In this document: piece after piece, positions 8,696-18,002 of the stretch
How the letters are laid out: each line of letters begins with the position of its first letter
How positions within the stretch are numbered: position 1 is the stretch's first letter
DNA from: Actinomycetes bacterium
Lineage (GTDB): Bacteria; Actinomycetota; Thermoleophilia; BMS3ABIN01
Assembly (NCBI GenBank): GCA_021791195.1
Contig: JAJYXB010000001.1
Location: 1 to 46,551 of the forward strand
DNA length: 46,551 nt
Direction: 5' to 3'
Program-made: the position numbers and the translations under genes
The notes under the pieces: generated by a model
The model's input: the letters and a program-made list of their open reading frames with translations, nothing else
What the model was told of the DNA's origin: nothing
Database searches by the model: none

Positions 8696-10635
8696 GCTTC
8701 CACCCTTTTCAGGTCAACCCCGGTTTGCAGCCGCATCAGTTCGTCATTGACGCCGGCCGGCGGCAGCCCCGGGTCGAACAGGCGCGCCTGGAGGCCGTCC
8801 AGCCGCTCGCAGAAAATCTCCAGCGCCGGGGCAACGACCGTCAGACCGGTCTTGGCGGCGGCGCCCAGGGTGATGGCGTCCGGCTGGGGCCGGCAACCGG
8901 GGAAGAAGACCGCGTCGGCGCGCTCGCATGCGGCCAGCCGGGCCATCTCGGTTTCACCGACGGGGCCGGAGAAGGAGAGCGGCGCATCCGGCGCCAGCCG
9001 CGGCCGGCGCAGCGGCCGGCCGAGGACGCGGAAATAAATCGGCAGTTGGCGGCTGGCGGCGTCAGCGGCGCAGGCCTCCAGACTGTCGAGTCCGTTCTCG
9101 TCGGAAAGATCGCCCAGGATCAGGACCTTGAGCATCGGTGCCGAGGCCGCTCCGGCGTCATCCGGCTCTGCCTCCGGAACGGTCATCCGGACCACGTTTG
9201 CACCCGGAAAGAATTCCTGGAAATGCTTCTGCGCTGGCCGCGAGGGGACCAGAACCCGTTCGGCCCCGCTGAGCAGTTCGCGGTAGAAACGGCGCTGCTG
9301 CTCGAGGTCTTCTTCAGCAGGATCCTCCCTGCCAGAGTAACAGTCCTGGCAAACGGCCTCATCCGGCCGGCCGCAGAAGCTGCTTTCCCCGTCCCGCGAG
9401 TAGGTGAATGGGCATAGCGGCAGATAATCATGGACCGTGAAATCGTACGGCGCTCCGAGGTCGCGCAACAGGTCCAGCAGCCGGCGCTCGTGGCCGGCCG
9501 TCTGATGGATGTCGACGCGCACCGTGCCGGCGCCGCGCAGGAATCCCAGCAGCAGCTCGTAATCGGTCGCCAGGTCGAAGAAGGCGTTGAACTCCTCGCC
9601 GCCGCGGGCCCATTCGAGGCTGACGCTGCCGCCGTCAGCCGGGGTCAGCAGGAGGATGTCGTAAGCGGGTTCCAGCAGCCGCGCCAGCCGCTGCATCCGC
9701 GCCTGCGCGCCGCCGGGATTGCTGTCACCGATGAAGAGGATCTTCGGCCGGCCGGACCTGGTCAGGCGGGCGATGTCCACGCGCCGGCGCAGCTCCCGCT
9801 GCGGATCCTGCTGCAGGTGTTTGGCCACCAGGGGCCAGTAATGGGGGTGAAGGCGGTTGAACGTCAGCATCGCCGCCTCGCTGAGCGCGGTGGCGCCGGC
9901 GCCAAAAGATACGCCGCCCTGGTGGAAGACGAAAACGTCGCCACAGAGCAGATGGCGGAAACCGAGGCCATGGGCGCGGGCGCTGAAATCGTTCTCTTCA
10001 CAGTAGCCGCGGTCGTAGTGGAGCGAGTCGAGGAAGCCGACCTTATTGAGGCCGTGGCGGGTGAAATAGACGCAAAAACCGACCGCTGTCGGGATCTCGG
10101 CGCTGCGGCCCTTGTTGACTTCGCGGAAGATATCGTCGAGCTCCGCCGCGGTTTTGCCGGCCGGCAGCGCGTTGCCCTGCGACACGCGCGGATAGCTGCA
10201 CAGGGTGGCATTATTGGAAAAAGGGGTGACGGTGGCGACATCGGTGTGGCTGCGGGCGCAGGCGCGCATACGGTCCAGCCAGTCGCCGTGCACCTCGGTG
10301 TCGCTGTTAAGCAGCACGACGTCCCGGTCCGGATGCGCCATCAGCCCCAGATTGGCGCTGTCGACGAAGCCGACGTTGAACTCGTTCTCGATCAGCACTA
10401 TCCGGCCGGCGCCGCTCAGCTCGGCCAGGAAGGCGCGGATCGCGGCATCGGGACTGGCGTCGTTGACGACGATGATCTCAAAGGGCGTCGCCTGAGGATT
10501 GGCCAGCAGGCTTTCGAGGCAGCGGCGCGTTTCCTCCGGTCCCCCATAGACGGGCACCACCACATCCACGGCCGCCGTGGCCGCAAAATCTTCCGGATGG
10601 GGTTGGTGCGCAGGATGATCCATCTGACGATCCAT
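8692..10635 (-). CDS. Two-domain glycosyltransferase: N-terminal GT2 plus C-terminal GT-B-like domain
   Basis: 647 residues. The first roughly 290 residues are GT2: V-D-V-V-V-P-V-Y-G-G, V-V-N-D-A-S-P, L-L-N-S-D-T-E-V (the DxD-like site) and C-E-E-N-D-F-S-A-R. From about residue 300 a second domain begins K-I-L-F-I-G-D-S-N-P-G-G-A-Q and includes H-D-Y-L-P-L-C-P-F followed by a Cys cluster (FCG, CQDC). That cluster is seen in some GT-B-like sugar transferases, where it may bind metal. The E-x7-E signature is not obvious, so the second domain may be divergent. An AAAGGAACCG ribosome site supports the ATG start. A GTGA overlap links it to the coiled-coil gene. Confidence 0.88.
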   Translation of the reverse strand: MDRQMDHPAHQPHPEDFAATAAVDVVVPVYGGPEETRRCLESLLANPQATPFEIIVVNDASPDAAIRAFLAELSGAGRIVLIENEFNVGFVDSANLGLMAHPDRDVVLLNSDTEVHGDWLDRMRACARSHTDVATVTPFSNNATLCSYPRVSQGNALPAGKTAAELDDIFREVNKGRSAEIPTAVGFCVYFTRHGLNKVGFLDSLHYDRGYCEENDFSARAHGLGFRHLLCGDVFVFHQGGVSFGAGATALSEAAMLTFNRLHPHYWPLVAKHLQQDPQRELRRRVDIARLTRSGRPKILFIGDSNPGGAQARMQRLARLLEPAYDILLLTPADGGSVSLEWARGGEEFNAFFDLATDYELLLGFLRGAGTVRVDIHQTAGHERRLLDLLRDLGAPYDFTVHDYLPLCPFTYSRDGESSFCGRPDEAVCQDCYSGREDPAEEDLEQQRRFYRELLSGAERVLVPSRPAQKHFQEFFPGANVVRMTVPEAEPDDAGAASAPMLKVLILGDLSDENGLDSLEACAADAASRQLPIYFRVLGRPLRRPRLAPDAPLSFSGPVGETEMARLAACERADAVFFPGCRPQPDAITLGAAAKTGLTVVAPALEIFCERLDGLQARLFDPGLPPAGVNDELMRLQTGVDLKRVEA

Positions 10636-10712
10636 CGGTTCCTTTGGAAGCGGGCTTTGACCGGCCCGGATTTACCTGCAAGTGGCAGGAATAGCGCAAC
10701 AAATCATTTTAT

Positions 10713-11924
10713 TCAATCTGCCGCCTGCCGGCAACAGTCAGCCAGCAGCTTTCTGACGCAATCGGGCTGGCCGGCGAACAGGCGTTCGGTCTCCCTGGTG
10801 GGAACCGTGCCCGGCGGCTGCTGCTGTAGCCGGTAGAGCGCGGCCAGTTTTTTCCCATGCTCCGGGTCGCCGGTCTGCGCCAGCAGGCGGTGGTAAGTGG
10901 CCGCCAGCGATTCCAGCTGCCGGTGCGGGAGGTAGCCGACGGTGTCGAAAAAGGCGTCTTCGTCGGCGGCCAGCGCGAAGACGGCCCGGTCGGAAGCGGT
11001 CCGGCGGGCCTTGAGCCGCCGCCGCTCGCCCAGCAACCGCGGCAGCGCCAGCGAAAACGCCGCCAGGGTGGACAGGTTGGCGCGGATGAACCGGCGGCGG
11101 ATGAGCGTGCGCGCCACCAGCCGCGCGCAGCGCGAGGCGACGATCTCTGCCGCGCGCAGCGGGCTCTCGAAGTTGCGCACCACCATCTTCAGCGTGTTCA
11201 GCTCGATCAGGCGGTACTTGAACGGCAGCGATTCCAGCCGCGTGACGCCGGAGTGGACGTGGTAGACAACCGCGGCCGGCTCGGTGAGGAAGCGGTAGCC
11301 CATGCTCATGGCGCGCATGCACCAGTCGGAATCCTCGAAATACAGGAAGTAGCCCTCATAGAGTGGCCCCACTTTGCCGGGGCTGAACAGTTCCCGTTTC
11401 AGCAGCGCGGCGCCGAAGCAGACGCCGGCCACCTCGTCGGCGCTGTCGTACTGGCCCAGATCGCACTGGCCGATGCCGCGGTTGAACGGGGCGCCGTTCC
11501 GGGGGGTTACCGTGCCGACGGCGTCGATGATGCCGGCATGGGCGCTGGACAGCATCTTGGGAGCGATTCCGGCGACGTCTTCCGGAGCGGACTGGAGCGC
11601 TGCGGTCATCAGCTCCAGCGCGCCCGGCGCCAGCACCGCGTCGGTGTTGAGCAGCAGCACGAACGGTTCCATCGCCGTCTCGAGGCCGAGGTTGACCGCC
11701 GCGGCGAATCCCATATTGGCCTCCAGCTCGACGATCCTCACGGCCGGAAAATGCCGCCTGACTTCATCCAGCACGCCGTCGCCCGAGGCGTTGTCCACCA
11801 GCGTCACCGCCGGTCCTGTGCTGGCCTCTTCGCTGGTTTGCGGCTGCAGTGAATCCAGGCAGCGCTGAAGCATCTCCCATGGGGAGCGGTAGTTGACCAG
11901 GATGCATCTGACTTTTTGCCGCAC
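10713..11924 (-). CDS. Glycosyltransferase family 2
   Basis: About 403 residues from a GTG at 11924. The core has C-I-L-V-N-Y-R-S, V-D-N-A-S-G-D, an E-A-N-M-G-F-A-A-A-V-N segment, L-L-L-N-T-D-A-V (DxD-like) and Y-F-L-Y-F-E-D-S-D-W-C. It is similar in layout to the GT2 gene at 5572-6936, so the two may be paralogues. The open frame extends to 12119, but that would overlap the next gene by 61 bp and encode a Pro/Gly-rich non-conserved extension. The GTG at 11924 has GGAAG upstream and begins just before the conserved core, so I chose it. Confidence 0.88.
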   Translation of the reverse strand: MRQKVRCILVNYRSPWEMLQRCLDSLQPQTSEEASTGPAVTLVDNASGDGVLDEVRRHFPAVRIVELEANMGFAAAVNLGLETAMEPFVLLLNTDAVLAPGALELMTAALQSAPEDVAGIAPKMLSSAHAGIIDAVGTVTPRNGAPFNRGIGQCDLGQYDSADEVAGVCFGAALLKRELFSPGKVGPLYEGYFLYFEDSDWCMRAMSMGYRFLTEPAAVVYHVHSGVTRLESLPFKYRLIELNTLKMVVRNFESPLRAAEIVASRCARLVARTLIRRRFIRANLSTLAAFSLALPRLLGERRRLKARRTASDRAVFALAADEDAFFDTVGYLPHRQLESLAATYHRLLAQTGDPEHGKKLAALYRLQQQPPGTVPTRETERLFAGQPDCVRKLLADCCRQAAD

Positions 11925-11963
11925 GGCAACTTCCTTTGTCTGCTGGCGCCTGGAGCCGGGGGC

Positions 11964-12002
11964 CGAAGCCCCAGGCCCGAAAAGCCCGAAGCCCCAGGCC
12001 CG
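11964..12002. repeat. Short direct repeat between glycosyltransferase genes
   Basis: The 15-mer GAAGCCCCAGGCCCG occurs twice, about 24 bases apart, in the non-coding gap between the genes ending at 12059 and starting at 11924. No function is evident. Confidence 0.5.
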
Positions 12003-12058
12003 GTCAGCCGGTCCGTAGAATATAGCGTAGCGGCAGCCTCCCGGGAAAGAAAGGCGGC

Positions 12059-14083
12059 TCAGCGGCGCAAGTAGAACCAGACATGGCTGGCCGGGACCGC
12101 CGCTACCGGCCTCAGGCACGACGCCTGGCTGTCATTGGGTTTGTATGTGAACACGAAACCGTCCACGCCGGCCGCGGCCAGCTCCGGAGCGCAGGGATCG
12201 ATGGTGAGGATGTAGGCGTCGGGCTGGATCAGGGTAAAGCGCTCCCGCCGCTGCTCCGGGTCAGTGGGCAGGAGTTCGATATTGGCGTAGCGGTTGTATA
12301 TCACGCTATAGCGCCCGTCCGGATCGAGCGTGCGCATCAGCGTCATGTCCGGCGTGTAGCGGATGCCGTCGATGACGTGCATGCCGGCGGCCTCCAAAAA
12401 GGCGGGCAGGGCGCCGTTGCCGTAGACCGCCCACTTGAGGCCGGGGTTGGCGGCGTTTATCTGCTCCGCGGCCTGATATGCCTGTTTGCCGGTGATCGGG
12501 CCCAGGCCGAACGCGACCGGATTGGCCGTGAGCGATGATGACGCCAGCACCGGCAGCAGCAGCAGCGAGAACAGCAGCCACCGCCTTTTCATCAACAGGA
12601 GGAACAGCGCCGCGAACACCGCGGTGATTAGCGCCACTTCCGGCAGCGAGAAGTAATCATCCGTGCTGGCGCGCAGCCCCAGGCTGTAGATGATGAGGGC
12701 GGCAAGGATCAGCGCCCCGGCGGCCCAGGTCATCCGCCGGCCGCTTCGCGGTCCCTGCCGCCGCCCGCTGAGGAAGACCATGACGGTGATGATGCTGCCG
12801 GTGCCCAGCGCCAGAAGCGACCGGCTTGATGGCACGTAACTGAGCAGTGTCAACTTACCGAGCCAGGCTGGCAGGCCTACCGCGGCCCAGACGAACATGC
12901 CCAGCAAAAAGATGCAGAGGGAGGTTACCAGCGGGTCCAGCTTCAGGCGGCGGATGCGGTCGCGGACGCTGACGATGACCACGGCGGGAAAGAACAGCAC
13001 GAAATTGCTGGCTTCGCAGATATTGGTCCAGCTGACGGGATAGCGCGTGGCTCCCAGCAGCGGCGCAAAGAAGCCGTCCATCGTCCGCAGCAGGCCGATC
13101 TCACCACCGTTGGAGAGGCGGTTTCCGGGATAAGCGGTGGCGGCGATGGCGGCGATGGTGGTGCGGGTGTCGAGATAGAAAGCACCCAGGATGCCGGCTC
13201 CGGCCGCCACGGCGGCTCCGAGCAGGGCCAGCCGCCGCCACAGGCGATGCCTGAGCGCATCGATCTTCCCGCGCCGGAGCATGAATCCCGCCAGCATGAA
13301 GATGAACAGGAACACCAGCGGGATCTGGAAAGGCGGATAGAAGAAAAGCACAAAGTCAACCGAGAAGAGCATCAGTGCGGCGGCGCTGACCGCGGCCAGC
13401 CATTGCCGGCGTGTCAGCAGCAGATAGGCGAGGGCGATGAACGTGAGGCAGAAAGCGGTCAGCATCTCCGGCAGTGTCGTGGACAGCCACCACTGGACGA
13501 AGCCGGTGAGATAGATCCAGCCGGAGCCGATCGCCGACAGCCAGAAGTCGCTGCCCGTCAGCAGCATCAACAGCATGAAAAAGCTAAAAGTCAAACCGAT
13601 GACCTTGAAGCTCCAGTAGAAGGAGAAGCCGTGGGCGAGGTCAAAGATGAAGTAACCCCAGTTCTGCGGCCGGAAGAAAGCGAAGAAGTCCTTCACCGGC
13701 ATGCTCAGCATCAGCGGGTCGTTGTGAGCGCCGACATCGGGATTGCTCTCGGGGAAATCCATATGTGACTGGGACAGCAGCCAGGGCACGTAGCCCAGCC
13801 ACTCGTCGCTGCGGACGCCCCGGGGCTCTCCCATCAGCAGTCCGGTTTTATCCATTCCCCGCTGCGCGACGACGCTGTTCCAAACGCCGACCGAAGAGCG
13901 GTGGACGCCGGTTGCGGTCAGCAGCACGAAAACGGCCGCCAGCGCCATGATGAACAGCAGGCTGCGATGGTCGAAACGGATCAGCTGCTCCTCGCTGAAA
14001 CGCGCTCCCAGGCGGTCCAGCTTCAGCCGCAGCCATCCGTATTTCCTGGCCAGCAAATTATTCTTCAGCATGTGCATCGGCAT
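12059..14083 (-). CDS. Polytopic membrane protein, GT-C glycosyltransferase-like
   Basis: 674 residues with roughly 11-13 hydrophobic helices. A short basic N-terminal tail precedes the first helix (about 45-60). The first large loop carries G-E-P-R-G-V-R-S-D-E-W, an Arg/Asp/Glu-rich motif in the position where GT-C transferases keep their catalytic acid. The last ~150 residues form an extracytoplasmic domain. Such proteins use polyprenyl-phosphate sugars made by DPM1-like GT2 enzymes, and one is encoded at 15309-16052. It may therefore add side-chain sugars outside the membrane. The exact family was not confirmed. The 55-bp gap upstream has no visible promoter, consistent with operon transcription. 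Confidence 0.75.
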   Translation of the reverse strand: MPMHMLKNNLLARKYGWLRLKLDRLGARFSEEQLIRFDHRSLLFIMALAAVFVLLTATGVHRSSVGVWNSVVAQRGMDKTGLLMGEPRGVRSDEWLGYVPWLLSQSHMDFPESNPDVGAHNDPLMLSMPVKDFFAFFRPQNWGYFIFDLAHGFSFYWSFKVIGLTFSFFMLLMLLTGSDFWLSAIGSGWIYLTGFVQWWLSTTLPEMLTAFCLTFIALAYLLLTRRQWLAAVSAAALMLFSVDFVLFFYPPFQIPLVFLFIFMLAGFMLRRGKIDALRHRLWRRLALLGAAVAAGAGILGAFYLDTRTTIAAIAATAYPGNRLSNGGEIGLLRTMDGFFAPLLGATRYPVSWTNICEASNFVLFFPAVVIVSVRDRIRRLKLDPLVTSLCIFLLGMFVWAAVGLPAWLGKLTLLSYVPSSRSLLALGTGSIITVMVFLSGRRQGPRSGRRMTWAAGALILAALIIYSLGLRASTDDYFSLPEVALITAVFAALFLLLMKRRWLLFSLLLLPVLASSSLTANPVAFGLGPITGKQAYQAAEQINAANPGLKWAVYGNGALPAFLEAAGMHVIDGIRYTPDMTLMRTLDPDGRYSVIYNRYANIELLPTDPEQRRERFTLIQPDAYILTIDPCAPELAAAGVDGFVFTYKPNDSQASCLRPVAAVPASHVWFYLRR

Positions 14084-14138
14084 GGTATGTCCGGCCTCCG
14101 GTCGCTATCTCAAACGCCCGTCCCGCTCCCGGCGCCGG

Positions 14139-15296
14139 CTATATCTGCCCGGGATGCTGCTCCAGCAGTGCGGCGTAGGCTTCCAGATGCCTGTCAATGG
14201 TCTCGTCCCAGGAGAAGCGCTTCAGCCTGCTGGTCTGATACGCTCCGCGAAAGACGCGCTCGACGCCCTCGGCCAGCGCCGGAGAGCTCCGGGCCGGAAC
14301 TGTCACATAACAGCCGGATGTCACCTCGGGAAGGGAGCCGGCGTCGGTGGCCACTACCGGTTTCCGCATGGTAGATGCCTCGATACAGGTAAAGCCAAAC
14401 CCTTCGCTCAGGGACGGGATGATAACGCAATCGCTGGCCTGGAAGTATAACGGCAGTTCGCCCCGCGGTACGGGCGGGCGCAGGATGATGTCGTCCATCC
14501 CCAGGCTGTCGATCAGCCTGAGCGTCTGCCTGTACTTGGCGCGCGGCTTTTTTGAGAGCAGCAGCAGCAGCTTCGCCGCCGGCACTTTGCGCTTGATCTC
14601 AGGCATGGCTTTGAGGAGATATTCGACTCCCTTGACTACTCCCGGCCGGCCGGTGTAGATGCAGAGGAAGGTGGAGTCATCAAGTCCCAGCAGCCGGCGG
14701 ACCCGTTCGCGGCCGCCCGGGTTCGCCTCCGGGTCGAACAGGCCGTAGTCGATGCCCGGATAGGCCAGAAAGGCCTTGCCGGCCGGGACGCGGTCGGACT
14801 CCAGCAGCCTGCCGCGAGTATACTCCGAGATGCAGCTGTAAGCGTCGTAAGGGAAGGCCAGCACTGCTTTTTCGAACAGGCGGAAGCCGGCTGCCGCCAG
14901 CGGATTGAGACCGATGCGCGGCCACAGGCCGCCCAGAACCTCGAATGGATAAAGCACCACCGGTTTTCGATGGCGGCGGGCGGCGAGCCAGGCGGTGATG
15001 GCGCCGTTGTAAGTGCCTACCTGGACGAGGTCGCAGCCGGCGGCGACGCGGCTGATGAGCGGAAAAGCCAGGATTGTGAACCAGTAGCGGTCCCCAAGCC
15101 GTGGCACCGCTACCCGGTGGATCTCGACTCCGGCGAGAGTCTCGCGCGCCGGGGTCCGGGGCAGGCGCGAGGTGACGACGTGACATTCGTGGCCGCGCGC
15201 CGTCAGCCCCTCCGCCAGGTGCTGCATTAGCACCTCGGCGCCGCCGACGTGTGGATGGTAATACTCGTACACCAGGCAGATCTTCATGCCCGGCAT
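14139..15296 (-). CDS. Glycosyltransferase family 4 (GT-B)
   Basis: 385 residues. The N-terminus reads K-I-C-L-V-Y-E-Y-Y-H-P-H-V-G-G-A-E, the usual GT4 start with a glycine loop. The donor domain has Y-T-G-R-P-G-V-V-K-G, then E-G-F-G-F-T-C-I-E (the E-x7-E motif) and V-A-T-D-A-G-S-L-P-E-V. It lies 12 bp downstream of the DPM1-like GT2 gene in the same leftward operon. An alternative start three codons in (Met4) is possible. The likely job is cytoplasmic addition of a sugar to the lipid-linked glycan. Confidence 0.92.
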   Translation of the reverse strand: MPGMKICLVYEYYHPHVGGAEVLMQHLAEGLTARGHECHVVTSRLPRTPARETLAGVEIHRVAVPRLGDRYWFTILAFPLISRVAAGCDLVQVGTYNGAITAWLAARRHRKPVVLYPFEVLGGLWPRIGLNPLAAAGFRLFEKAVLAFPYDAYSCISEYTRGRLLESDRVPAGKAFLAYPGIDYGLFDPEANPGGRERVRRLLGLDDSTFLCIYTGRPGVVKGVEYLLKAMPEIKRKVPAAKLLLLLSKKPRAKYRQTLRLIDSLGMDDIILRPPVPRGELPLYFQASDCVIIPSLSEGFGFTCIEASTMRKPVVATDAGSLPEVTSGCYVTVPARSSPALAEGVERVFRGAYQTSRLKRFSWDETIDRHLEAYAALLEQHPGQI

Positions 15297-15308
15297 TGCC
15301 TCGCGGCC

Positions 15309-16052
15309 TCAATCGGCACGCTGCATCCGTTTCCGCGAACGCACCACCAGCAGCGCCAGCAGCACCTTAACCATGTAGTAGACCGAAGTGAGACTGGTGA
15401 TCGACGAGCGGCCGCCGCCGCGGCTGCGCATGCGCACGGGGATCTCCTCGACGCGCAGCCCTGCCATGTGCGTGCTGAGCAGCGCCTCCACCTCCGGGAA
15501 GTCACGCGGGTATTCATCGGCAAAAAGCTCGATCAGCTGCCGGTTGACAGCACGGAACCCCGAGGTGGCGTCCGTCAGCGGCTGGCGCAGCATCAGCGAG
15601 AGCACGCGGGAGAAAAAGGCTGTGCCCAGGCGGCGTCCCAGGGGACCCTTATAGCCGCTGTTCTTTAGATAGCGGGAGCCGAGCACGATGTCGCAGCGCC
15701 CCGCCTGGATCGTCTCAAGCAGCATCGGGATGAAGCTGGCGTCATGCTGGCCGTCGCCGTCGGTCTGGACGGCGATGTCGTAGCCCTCGCGGGCGGCGAA
15801 CTTGAAGCCCGTCTGCATGGCGCCGCCGATGCCGACGTTGAAAGGCAGCCGGAGCAGTTCCACGCCCTCGCTGAGGGCGATCGCGCCGGTGGCGTCTCCG
15901 GAACCGTCGTCGATGACGACGATGTCGGCCTCGACCGCGGCCCGGATATCGGCGATGACGCCGGCGATGCTGTCAGCCTCGTTGCGGGCCGGGACGATCA
16001 CCAGCACCCGTGACCCTGCGCCCCCCCGATGCCCGTCAGGCCGGCTCATCAT
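15309..16052 (-). CDS. DPM1/GtrB-like family 2 glycosyltransferase (polyprenyl-phosphate sugar synthase)
   Basis: About 247 residues from ATG 16052 (or 16049). Motifs are V-L-V-I-V-P-A-R-N-E, V-I-D-D-G-S-G-D-A-T, Q-T-D-G-D-G-Q-H-D (the DxD metal site), G-S-R-Y and a hydrophobic C-terminal part. Short DPM1-like enzymes move a sugar from a nucleotide to undecaprenyl or dolichyl phosphate. The open frame extends to 16256, but the extra N-terminal residues are Cys/Arg/Trp-rich out-of-frame sequence of the DUF2304 gene, so they are rejected. AGAGG lies just upstream. The start overlaps the end of the DUF2304 gene by about 15 bp, a common pairing. Confidence 0.9.
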   Translation of the reverse strand: MMSRPDGHRGGAGSRVLVIVPARNEADSIAGVIADIRAAVEADIVVIDDGSGDATGAIALSEGVELLRLPFNVGIGGAMQTGFKFAAREGYDIAVQTDGDGQHDASFIPMLLETIQAGRCDIVLGSRYLKNSGYKGPLGRRLGTAFFSRVLSLMLRQPLTDATSGFRAVNRQLIELFADEYPRDFPEVEALLSTHMAGLRVEEIPVRMRSRGGGRSSITSLTSVYYMVKVLLALLVVRSRKRMQRAD

Positions 16053-16428
16053 CCGCCTCTGCGGTGCTGGTGGCATCACCGCCGGCGCTTTCCCGCTGGC
16101 GGAGGTCACGCTCCAGCAGAGCCAGTTTCTGGGCCAGGAACTGGCTCTGATCGGTGAGGCGCGATACCAGCATCGAGAAATGCAGCGCCAGACCGAAGAG
16201 GAACAGCAGCGCCAGCAGGAACAGCGCATTCGAGGGCACGGAGATGCCCAGCGCACTGGAGATGCCGCCCAGCAGCGGCTCCCAGACCGCCAGCACCGTG
16301 ATGACGGCGGCGATCAGGAACCACATGAGCGAATACTGCTCTTTCAGCTTTTTCTTTCGCACAAGCTGAAAGATCGCCAGAATGAAAGCGATCGAAACCA
16401 GCAGGGCGAACAGCTGGATCTTGCTCAT
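16036..16428 (-). CDS. DUF2304 small membrane protein
   Basis: 130 residues from an ATG at 16428 preceded by AAGGAGGAAGCCGG, a near-perfect ribosome site. It has three hydrophobic helices, with K-K-K-L-K-E-Q-Y-S-L-M-W between the first two, which is typical of DUF2304. The C-terminal 40 residues are a charged amphipathic stretch. DUF2304 proteins commonly sit beside DPM1-like transferases and are thought to partner them in the membrane. It is the first gene of the leftward operon. The longer open frame to 16635 runs into the divergent flippase region and is not used. Confidence 0.85.
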   Translation of the reverse strand: MSKIQLFALLVSIAFILAIFQLVRKKKLKEQYSLMWFLIAAVITVLAVWEPLLGGISSALGISVPSNALFLLALLFLFGLALHFSMLVSRLTDQSQFLAQKLALLERDLRQRESAGGDATSTAEADDEPA

Positions 16429-16601
16429 CCGGCTTCCTCCTTCGAAAAACCATCCGTGCGCTCGCGTATGCGCCGGGCTGGTCGAGGGCAAAAAAACTTT
16501 GACCAGTATTATTTTATAGAAAAATGGCGGGAAGCGGCAGGAATTAAACCACCGGCTGCGGCCGGGGCGCGGGCGTCCTCCGACAAGCGCGGTGATTGGA
16601 G

Positions 16602-16607
16602 TATAAT
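16602..16607 (+). promoter_or_regulatory. TATAAT -10 element just upstream of the flippase start
   Basis: A perfect TATAAT ends six bases before the GTG at 16613. No good -35 is seen. If used, transcription would start at or within a base or two of the start codon. Confidence 0.45.
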
Positions 16608-16612
16608 CCAGC

Positions 16613-17908
16613 GTGATGATAAGCCTGGCGCGCAAAATCTACAGCGACAGCTTCGTCCAGAACAGTTTTGTCTTTTTTGTAGGTTCATTTATCGTCGCCG
16701 TGGTCAACTATCTCTATTACCCGGTGATGAGCCGCGTCCTCAGCATCGAGGACTTCGGCGAGGTACAGGTGATCGTCACCATCCTGCTGCAGATCACCGT
16801 CGTCCTCAATGTCTTCGGCTATATCGCGGTCAACCTGTTCGGTAATCTCGAGGACGAGGAGAAACGCACCGGCCGCGTCAGGAACCTCGAAGGCGCCGCC
16901 ATCACCATTGTCGCCGCCTGCGGGCTGCTGGCGCTGGCCTTCAGCGGCTACATCGATTCCTATCTCAAGATCGGCTCGGTACTGGTAGTGGCGACGCTGG
17001 CGCTGGTCTTCGTCGTCAACGTCCCCTTCACGATCAAGAGCGCCTGGCTGCAGGCGCAGAGCCGCTTCAAGGAGATCTCGCTGGCCAACCTGATCTCGGG
17101 TAGCGCCAAGATCCTGCTGGCGCTGCCGCTGATCGCGATGGGGCTGGGGGTGGATGGGGCGCTGTTCGGCCTGATCGCGGCCACCTTCCTGTCGCTGGCC
17201 TTCGTCAGCTGGCGGGCATATACCAACTTCCGGCTGATCGACCACCTGGGAGAGAATTATTTTCGGGTCATCATCCGCGATCCGGTGGTCCGGCAGGACC
17301 TCCGCTATGGCGCCCTCATCTTCTGCGCCCTGTTCTCGATCAACGTGCTTTATTCGGCGGATGTCATCCTCGTGCGCCGCTTCTTCTCGGTGACCGACGC
17401 GGGGCTGTACAGCGGCATCACCGTCATCGGCCGCATCATCTTCTTCTCCACCTTCGCCATCTCGGCGGTGCTGCTGCCGTCGATCAGGCTGACGGCCACG
17501 GCGCGCCAGAACAGCCGCAACCTGCAGAAGGCGCTACTGTTGACGATCCTGCTGGACGGCTTCTTCCTGATCCTGTTCCTGGTCTCGCCGGAAACGGTGG
17601 TCAAGGTGCTGATCGGTTCGAAGTACCTGGAATTCTCCGGGCTGCTGTTCCGCGTGGGGCTTTTTATCCTGCTGGCGTCCCTGCTCAACGTGCTGTTTGT
17701 TTACGCCATCGCTCTCAGGAAGATGTTCGTCTCGCTGATCGGCATCGTGGCGTCGGTGTCGGTGTTCGCGCTCTCTTACCTGAACAATGCCAGCATTCCG
17801 GCCGTGGTCAACAATTTCATCATTATCAACGCGCTGGCGCTGAGCGTCACGGCGGCGTATCTGGTCCTGAGCCGCAAACGGACCGGCGCGGTCGCCACGG
17901 AGGCGTAA
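16613..17908 (+). CDS. Polysaccharide flippase (Wzx/MOP superfamily)
   Basis: 431 residues with about 12 hydrophobic helices and the N-terminal pattern S-F-V-Q-N-S-F-V-F-F-V-G-S-F-I typical of oligosaccharide flippases. It would move an undecaprenyl-linked oligosaccharide across the membrane. It is odd beside a Wzm/Wzt exporter, since one glycan normally uses only one of the two routes, so the locus may make two products or export precursor for a membrane GT-C enzyme. The start is GTG 16613 or ATG 16616. No Shine-Dalgarno sequence is present, and a TATAAT box ends six bases upstream, so the message may be leaderless. Confidence 0.88.
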   Translation: MMISLARKIYSDSFVQNSFVFFVGSFIVAVVNYLYYPVMSRVLSIEDFGEVQVIVTILLQITVVLNVFGYIAVNLFGNLEDEEKRTGRVRNLEGAAITIVAACGLLALAFSGYIDSYLKIGSVLVVATLALVFVVNVPFTIKSAWLQAQSRFKEISLANLISGSAKILLALPLIAMGLGVDGALFGLIAATFLSLAFVSWRAYTNFRLIDHLGENYFRVIIRDPVVRQDLRYGALIFCALFSINVLYSADVILVRRFFSVTDAGLYSGITVIGRIIFFSTFAISAVLLPSIRLTATARQNSRNLQKALLLTILLDGFFLILFLVSPETVVKVLIGSKYLEFSGLLFRVGLFILLASLLNVLFVYAIALRKMFVSLIGIVASVSVFALSYLNNASIPAVVNNFIIINALALSVTAAYLVLSRKRTGAVATEA

Positions 17909-18002
17909 AGGCGGGCGGGTCGCCTGCGGGGCGTCTCCGGTTCCGGCCCGTCAGGACTGGTCAGGAAGGATCGGAAAAGCCGCGGTTCGTCGCGCCCCCG
18001 GC

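Noticed and set aside
11925-12119. N-terminal extension of the GT2 gene
   Set aside because: Overlaps the neighbouring gene by 61 bp and is non-conserved low-complexity sequence.
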